A DNA stretch of 64,000 bases from RHKX01 sp041393495. Its GTDB lineage: Bacteria > Actinomycetota > Thermoleophilia > Solirubrobacterales > 70-9. The DNA lies in NCBI GenBank assembly GCA_041393495.1, contig JAWKKA010000014.1, forward strand, positions 44,674 to 108,673, in the 5' to 3' direction. The notes beneath the pieces were generated by a model. It saw only the letters and a program-made list of their open reading frames with translations, was not told the origin of the DNA and made no database searches. Made by a program: the position numbers and the translations under genes. Within the stretch, counting starts at the first letter, position 1; each line of letters begins with the position of its first letter. Shown here one piece after another: positions 62,352 through 64,000 of this stretch.

Positions 62352-63926
62352 GTAGGGCAGGACCTCGCGCTCGATGAAGCCCTCGACGCCGCCCTCCTCG
62401 GGCAGCGGGACCTGCTCGCTGTCGCGGAGGTCGGGGTCGGGGTGGTACTCGACGACTCGCGCCTCGCCGTCGATCTCGTGCTCGAATCGTCCGTGGAGCG
62501 GATCCGGTTCCACGGAACCGCCCCTATGACATTTACGAATCACAGATCTGGTGTCGTCGTCGGCGCCGTCCTGACCCGTCCGATCGTCGCCTGATTCGGC
62601 GACGGCGGCCCGCAGCTCCTTGACCTCCTTGACCGAGTAGGCGCGGTCGGGGTCGATCCCCGCCAGCCGCAGCGGCCGCTCGACGGTGACGCGGCGGTAG
62701 CCGAAGGCCTCGTTCGGGAAGATCTTCGACTGCTCGGTCTCCTCGAAGGCGGCGAACGCGGCGAGGACGCGGTCGATGTCGGCCTCACCGAGCTCACGGG
62801 TCTTGTTGCCGAGGTTCCTGCGCAGCGGCTCGTACCAGCCCGTCGCGTCGATGAGCTGGACCTTGCCGCGCCGGCGCTCGGGCTTGCGGTTGGTCAGCAC
62901 CCAGACGTAGGTGGCGATCCCGGTGTTGTAGAAGAGGTTCAGGGGCAGCGCCACGATCGCCTCGAGCCAGTCGCTCTCGATGATCCAGCGCCGGACGTTG
63001 CTCTCGCCGCCGCCGGCCTCGCCGGTGAACAGCGAGGAGCCGTTGTGGACCTCGGCGATCCGGCTGCCCATCTCGGTGTCCTTCATCTTCGACGCGAGAT
63101 TGGCGAGGAACATGAGCTGGCCGTCGCTGACCCGGGTCACCAGCGACATCTCGGGATCGCCGGCGTGCTCGACGACGAAGCGCGGGTCCTTGATCCCCGC
63201 CTTGCCCCCCATCCGCTCGAGGTCGCCCTTCCAGCTCTTGCCGTAGGGCGGGTTGGAGAGCATGAAGTCGAACTCGTGCGAGGGGAAGGCGTCGCTGGAG
63301 AGGCGCGCCATCAGCCGGACGGCATCGCGCGGCGTCCAGTGCTCGCCGGCCTCCTCGTTGTTCTCCTCGTTGAAGCGGCGGACGAGCTACTCGAAGATCG
63401 TCCCCATCGCGTGGTTGTCGAGGCCCGGGTGGACGACCTCGCCGTCGGGGCCGACGACCGGATCCGGACCGAGGTTGATCTGCGGCGAGAGCAGCTTCTC
63501 GATCAGCGAGCCGATCGCGTCGCCGCGGGAGAGCTTCGGGATCTGGTTGCGGAACTCGAAGTTGTCGAGGATCTCCTGCACGTTCGGCGAGAAGCCGTCG
63601 AGATAGGTCTCGAAGTCGGCGCGGAGCCGCTGCTGGGAGGCGACGTTGCGCAGGTCGCGGAGCGTGAACGGCGACGTGTTGTAGAAGGCCTGACCGGCCG
63701 CCGAGCGAAGCGGCTGCTCCTGGTTGTCGATCCGCGACTCGTCGAGCCGCTTCTTCATCGCCATGACCTCGTCCTTGGTCGGCTCGAGCACCGCGTCGAA
63801 TCGGCGCAGGACGACCATCGGCAGGATCACGTCCCGGTACTTGCCGCGGACGTAGAGGTCGCGCAGGACATCGTCGGCGATCCCCCAGATGAAGCTGACG
63901 ATCCGGTTGTGCTGTGCCGCGTTCAC
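62352..63926 (-). pseudogene. degraded type I DNA methyltransferase gene (hsdM)
   Basis: An N6-adenine methyltransferase subunit with several lesions. The N-terminal domain (AAQHNRIVSFIWGIADDVLR to LDNHAMGTIFE) is intact and starts with GTG at 63926. A TAG at 63387-63389 replaces Glu in the conserved IFEELVRRFNEENNEEAG. From LMARL the frame jumps to SSDAFPSHEFDFMLSNPPYG, so the SAM-binding motif I (GACGTGGML-type) is missing; motif IV NPPY remains. A further block is missing before PDPLHGRFE, and the 3' end runs into the hsdR remnant. Certainly non-functional as read. Confidence 0.82.
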
Positions 63927-64000
63927 CCCGCGCCGGGCAGCGTATCTCCCGACTCCTCACACAGGCGCCGGAGCCGCCCGGCGACCTCGGATCCGTCCTC
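63923..64000 (-). CDS. 3' end of an unidentified gene upstream of hsdM
   Basis: The last 25 codons of a gene entering from the right: it ends RLCEESGDTLPGAG followed by TGA, which overlaps the hsdM GTG start by 4 bases (GTGA). The frame is open to the window edge. Too little is visible to name it; coupling to hsdM suggests it belonged to the same restriction-modification operon. Confidence 0.5.
   Translation of the reverse strand, partial: EDGSEVAGRLRRLCEESGDTLPGAG

Noticed and set aside
57566..62377. A 1603-codon open frame on the + strand opposite hisIE, the exported hydrolase and the SDR
   Set aside because: It is the antisense shadow of strongly supported - strand genes; its composition is dominated by Arg, Asp, Gly and Val as expected for GC-rich antisense frames and it shows no domain.
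61766..62519. Insertion sequence at the degraded hsd locus
   Set aside because: No transposase frame, terminal inverted repeats or target duplication were found; the damage is explained by deletions and a nonsense change.

Overview
The window is a dense, very high-GC stretch of bacterial chromosome. Genes are packed tightly, with many 4-base ATGA/GTGA overlaps and frequent GTG starts. The mix of genes points to a deep-branching actinobacterium, most likely of the Thermoleophilia (Solirubrobacterales/Gaiellales) type: Rex beside a GCS2-type carboxylate-amine ligase, a K+-independent H+-pyrophosphatase, PspC two-component genes, an actinobacterial-type SOS box before uvrA, and DivIVA-like and DUF1844-like proteins. 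That placement is an inference from gene content and composition. Almost everything is housekeeping; the clearest accessory stretch is the right end. Single-site frame breaks in uvrA and polA, both otherwise intact, suggest a draft or metagenome assembly.

Left to right: 1-5 kb (- strand) is one operon of two APC permeases with C-terminal UspA domains, two related small membrane proteins and two TrkA-type Rossmann proteins. 5.2-7.6 kb holds hppA (H+-PPase) behind an attenuator-like leader. 7.6-13.8 kb is a long - strand operon: FmdB zinc ribbon, family-4 UDG, tsaE-tsaB-rimI-tsaD (the t6A tRNA modification set), glutaredoxin, rex, GCS2 ligase and a DUF1844-like protein. 13.9-16.5 kb (+) is DUF2520-panC-panB. 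16.5-18.6 kb has a lipoprotein, a hexapeptide acyltransferase, an unknown protein and a 20-bp tandem array. 18.6-25.7 kb holds a LysM/M15 peptidase, uvrA (with a perfect SOS box), an alanine-rich coiled-coil protein and uvrB. 25.8-30.7 kb has a membrane protein, a class III cyclase, a lytic transglycosylase, coaE and rpsA.

30.8-33 kb carries an FAD oxidoreductase and a DUF606 transporter. 33-36 kb is a NarL-type response regulator, a PspC-histidine kinase and two membrane proteins in one coupled operon. 36.2-39.2 kb is a surface/signalling cluster: a sigma-70-like factor fused to a membrane segment and an acidic tail, a Ser/Thr kinase lacking a canonical start codon, and a threonine-rich repeat membrane protein. 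39.2-48.8 kb holds polA, a zinc metallopeptidase, an SDR, malic enzyme with an ACT domain, an epimerase, a binding lipoprotein, a DCC-like protein and a phosphofructokinase with an atypical active site. 48.8-58.1 kb is a complete tryptophan pathway (trpE, G, D, C, F, B, A) with hisIE at its head and htrA plus a VOC protein inserted. 58.1-61.7 kb has a large exported two-domain hydrolase and an SDR. 61.8-64 kb is a wrecked type I restriction-modification locus.

The most unusual signals are: a 40-nt nested palindrome present twice, 25 kb apart, with 31 of 40 positions conserved; the SOS box next to a GTTCG-rich array upstream of uvrA; three perfect 11-bp direct repeats upstream of htrA; a 7-2-7 palindrome beside the PspC two-component operon; the membrane-tailed sigma factor and coupled kinase/repeat-protein pair; and the exported fusion of an inactive-looking M28/PA-like module to an alpha/beta hydrolase.
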